Origin: Paraburkholderia terricola
GTDB lineage: Bacteria; Pseudomonadota; Gammaproteobacteria; Burkholderiales; Burkholderiaceae
DNA: 64,000 bases
Assembly (NCBI RefSeq): GCF_900142195.1
Contig: NZ_FRAB01000025.1
Span: 1 to 64,000 of the forward strand
Reading direction: 5' to 3'
In this document: positions 62,005-64,000 of the stretch, one piece after another
How positions within the stretch are numbered: position 1 is the first letter of the stretch
Layout of the letters: every line of letters starts with the position of its first letter
Made by a program: the position numbers and the translations under genes
Notes under the pieces: model-generated
Databases searched by the model: none
Seen by the model: the letters and a program-made list of their open reading frames with translations, nothing else
What the model was told of the DNA's origin: nothing

Positions 62005-63177
62005 TCACTCTTCAACGAGCAGATTCGACGGTCGGCGCTTTTCGATTGCCCACTTCAAAAGTGCTGCGGTCCGGTAAATACCGTGCGCGAATTTGCCGTA
62101 CGGCAAGGTCATGAACAACGCCATCACAGTGCCGAGATGAAGCGTCAACAGCGTCGGCATCAAAGCGGTACTCCGAAGTCCGACAAGCACGAGGCCGGTC
62201 AAAGCGACCAGGATCAGAAGCACGATGAACGCTCTGTCCATCGGCTTCTGGCCGGGGTCGCCGTGAAGCGGATTACGGTTCACATTAAGCCAAAGCAGAC
62301 CGCACGTACCCAGCAGCAGGCTCACACCGCCGACCGTCCCGAGCACCACAGGCAAACTCGTATACGCATACGGAGCCTCGAGACTGAACAGATAGTGATA
62401 CAGCGTGGCGACACACGTCGAAGCGAAACACAACATGAAGCCATAGAAGGTGAGGTGGTGCAATCGCCTGCGCTTCAGCGAAAAAGCGTCGTCTTCGTTG
62501 TTGCAGCCGTCTCCGTGACCGCCGCCGAGATATCTCAGTGTCAGCACATCTTTGGTTGTTTCCAGAGCCGCAGCCAGCGACGCATCGCCAGGATCCTCGT
62601 CGCGCCAGAATCGCCGCACGCCGATACCAAGAGCGATCGCGGAAAACAGGAAAACCGCGCCAAACACCATCGCAAGGAAATTGTGCGGAAAGATCGCATA
62701 GAAATTCGCACCTACCGATTCTCCGCCCTGAGGACCAATCCGGCTCAAGAGCGCAAGGAAAACCGTCAGCGCTGCAACGAGAGCAAATGCAATCGTCACG
62801 CCGTTTCGCTTGTAAAGCACGCCGAACGCTTTCGGCCACGCATACTCGGTATAGGTGTTCACCCTAACCTGCGCCATCGCTTGCGGCACATTTACGCTGA
62901 ATTCATGCGGCGGCGCATACTGGCACGAATGCAGACAAGCACCGCAGTTATGACACAGGTTTGCCAGAAAATGGACATCTGCACGTCCGAACTCAAGACG
63001 GCGGGTCATGGCCGGGAACACCGCGCAGAATCCCTCACAGTATCGGCACGCGTTGCAGATCTGCATGATCCGACTGACTTCGCCTTCGCTTTCCGAGAGC
63101 GCGACTCCACGCATGATGACGGGTTGGTTTTCGGCGAGCGCCCTCGCCTCGCGTGCCAGCGCTTCAAGCGACTGCAT
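62005..63177 (-). CDS. tcuB: TcuB-type Fe-S membrane protein (tricarballylate utilisation)
   Basis: 390 residues. Two [4Fe-4S] sets at the N-terminus: CNACRYCEGFCAVFP and CHNCGACLHSCQYAPPHEF; then six membrane helices (ALVAALTVFLALL; FLAMVFGAVFLFSAIAL; ...). TcuB re-oxidises the FAD of TcuA and passes electrons to the quinone pool. Start MQSLEALARE at 63177; overlaps the end of tcuA by 14 bp. It converges with the dehydrogenase at 60416; 61751-62004 shows no gene. Confidence 0.92.
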   Translation of the reverse strand: MQSLEALAREARALAENQPVIMRGVALSESEGEVSRIMQICNACRYCEGFCAVFPAMTRRLEFGRADVHFLANLCHNCGACLHSCQYAPPHEFSVNVPQAMAQVRVNTYTEYAWPKAFGVLYKRNGVTIAFALVAALTVFLALLSRIGPQGGESVGANFYAIFPHNFLAMVFGAVFLFSAIALGIGVRRFWRDEDPGDASLAAALETTKDVLTLRYLGGGHGDGCNNEDDAFSLKRRRLHHLTFYGFMLCFASTCVATLYHYLFSLEAPYAYTSLPVVLGTVGGVSLLLGTCGLLWLNVNRNPLHGDPGQKPMDRAFIVLLILVALTGLVLVGLRSTALMPTLLTLHLGTVMALFMTLPYGKFAHGIYRTAALLKWAIEKRRPSNLLVEE

Positions 63178-64000
63178 GGTCTTGCTCCTTTTGATTGATC
63201 CGCTGCGCAGCAAGCGCCGCCTCCGTGCCGGCGATCCGGCCGAAAGCCGTACCGATCGCCATGCCGATGCCAGCGGTGTAACCCTTGCCAAGAATGTTGC
63301 CGGCCATCATTTCCCCTGCGACGAAAAGGTTTGGCGAGGGCTTTCCACCGAAATGCACGGTCGCGCGTTCGTCGACTTTCAGGCCTAGATAGGTAAACGT
63401 AATGCCCGGCCGCAATGCATAGGCGTAAAACGGCGGCTTGTCGATCGGCTGGGCCCAGTGCGTCTTCGGCGGCTCGATCCCCTCGGTGTGGCAATCGTCG
63501 AGTACGGCATGATTGAATGTGCCCACGCGGCAGGCAGCGTTGTACGATTTGATCGTCTCGACGAAGGCCGCCTCGTCCAACCCCGTCAAGCGCGCCAACT
63601 CCTCGAGCGAATTGGCACGAATGCCGGGGAATACGGGGGGCATGAACCGCCCGATCGCTTTCGAGTCGATGATCGAATAGGCGACCTGGCCCGGCTGAAA
63701 TGCCACCAGCCGTCCCCAGATTGCGTATCGTTTGGGCCAGAAGTCCTCGCCCTCGTCATAGAAGCGCTGCGCCTTGCCATTGAGCACAACACCAAGCGAC
63801 ACGCAGTCGACGCGCGTGCAAATGCCACCGTCGTAAAGCGGAGCGCGTGCGTCGATTGCGACGCAATGCGACTGCGACGGGTCGCCAATCGCGTCCGCGC
63901 CGGCGTCGATCATGTGTTTCAGGACGACGCCGTTGTTGAACCGCGTGCCGCGAATCAGGAAATTATCGGCGACCCACTCACCGTTGACCTGTCCCCAGGC
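63164..64000 (-). CDS. tcuA: TcuA-type FAD-dependent dehydrogenase (tricarballylate dehydrogenase), partial
   Basis: The frame is open to the window edge, giving the C-terminal ~278 residues. SFTYLGLKVDERATVHFGGKP (in part) and LFVAGEMMAGNILGKGYTAGIGMAIGTAFGRIAG form the C-terminal FAD-binding end of the fumarate reductase/tricarballylate dehydrogenase family. It oxidises tricarballylate to cis-aconitate in Salmonella; the substrate here may differ. The N-terminal GxGxxG is outside the window. The gene precedes tcuB, and they overlap. Confidence 0.9.
   Translation of the reverse strand, partial: AWGQVNGEWVADNFLIRGTRFNNGVVLKHMIDAGADAIGDPSQSHCVAIDARAPLYDGGICTRVDCVSLGVVLNGKAQRFYDEGEDFWPKRYAIWGRLVAFQPGQVAYSIIDSKAIGRFMPPVFPGIRANSLEELARLTGLDEAAFVETIKSYNAACRVGTFNHAVLDDCHTEGIEPPKTHWAQPIDKPPFYAYALRPGITFTYLGLKVDERATVHFGGKPSPNLFVAGEMMAGNILGKGYTAGIGMAIGTAFGRIAGTEAALAAQRINQKEQDHAVA

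Overview
The window looks like GC-rich betaproteobacterial DNA, most likely Burkholderiaceae (Paraburkholderia/Burkholderia-like). This rests on a 394-residue trimeric general porin with the QSSVTLYG start, many LysR, IclR and SDR paralogues, TcuAB, and a tRNA-Pro(GGG) 3' end. It is an accessory, catabolic stretch with scars of mobile DNA; no replication or ribosomal genes were seen.

Region 1 (1-20.1 kb) runs from an IS630-type transposase tail to a tRNA-Pro attachment-site fragment. It holds an aldehyde dehydrogenase, a PotABC-type importer without a binding-protein gene, a tartrate/D-malate-type dehydrogenase, a second (GabD-like) aldehyde dehydrogenase, a VanB-type reductase, an M20 carbamoylase/ureidase, and an operon of ureohydrolase, class III aminotransferase, enoyl-CoA hydratase and acyl-CoA ligase. 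Beyond these lie a UbiA-type prenyltransferase, a quinone-oxidoreductase-like MDR protein and two paralogous IclR regulators. The set suggests breakdown of a guanidino/ureido or amino compound to CoA thioesters. Five copies of a tandem CGGAA-N15-CGGAA element, always in the same orientation relative to the neighbouring gene, tie these units into one probable IclR regulon.

Region 2 (20.3-29.2 kb) is mobile and scrambled: a tRNA-Pro fragment with its terminator, a P4-type integrase, a LysR regulator opposite a cupin / exported cupin / CMD-lipoprotein / SDR set, a chimeric SDR pseudogene, a truncated IS630 transposase, an exported cyclophilin-like protein and an intact SDR.

Region 3 (29.3-64 kb) is a large catabolic locus. 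It has a LysR regulator with a GMC oxidoreductase, a porin, an ALDH plus MFS transporter, rubredoxin, a FadJ-like fusion, an SCP2-type thiolase with its DUF35 partner and a lactonase, several SDRs, a CapA-like protein, an IclR regulator, and a ribose-type ABC importer split by a toxin-antitoxin pair. A long operon runs from the binding protein through SDR, SMP-30 lactonase, ADP-forming acyl-CoA synthetase and Fe-S reductase to two enoyl-CoA hydratases. A cupin-like protein, a dehydrogenase with a duplicated C-terminal domain and TcuB/TcuA close the window.

The strongest unexplained signal is in region 3. A 17-bp palindrome-like operator (GTTCCGATCAnYGAAAC) occurs before at least six transcription units. 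At four of them it sits exactly 42 bp upstream of an extended -10 (TGnTAnnAT), with a conserved ATRCYG in the -35 place. At both ABC promoters it sits 54 bp upstream of the -10 behind a good TTGACG -35. A degenerate copy lies before the IclR gene itself. I infer one IclR-type activator controlling an undescribed catabolic pathway. Substrates are not determinable from sequence alone.
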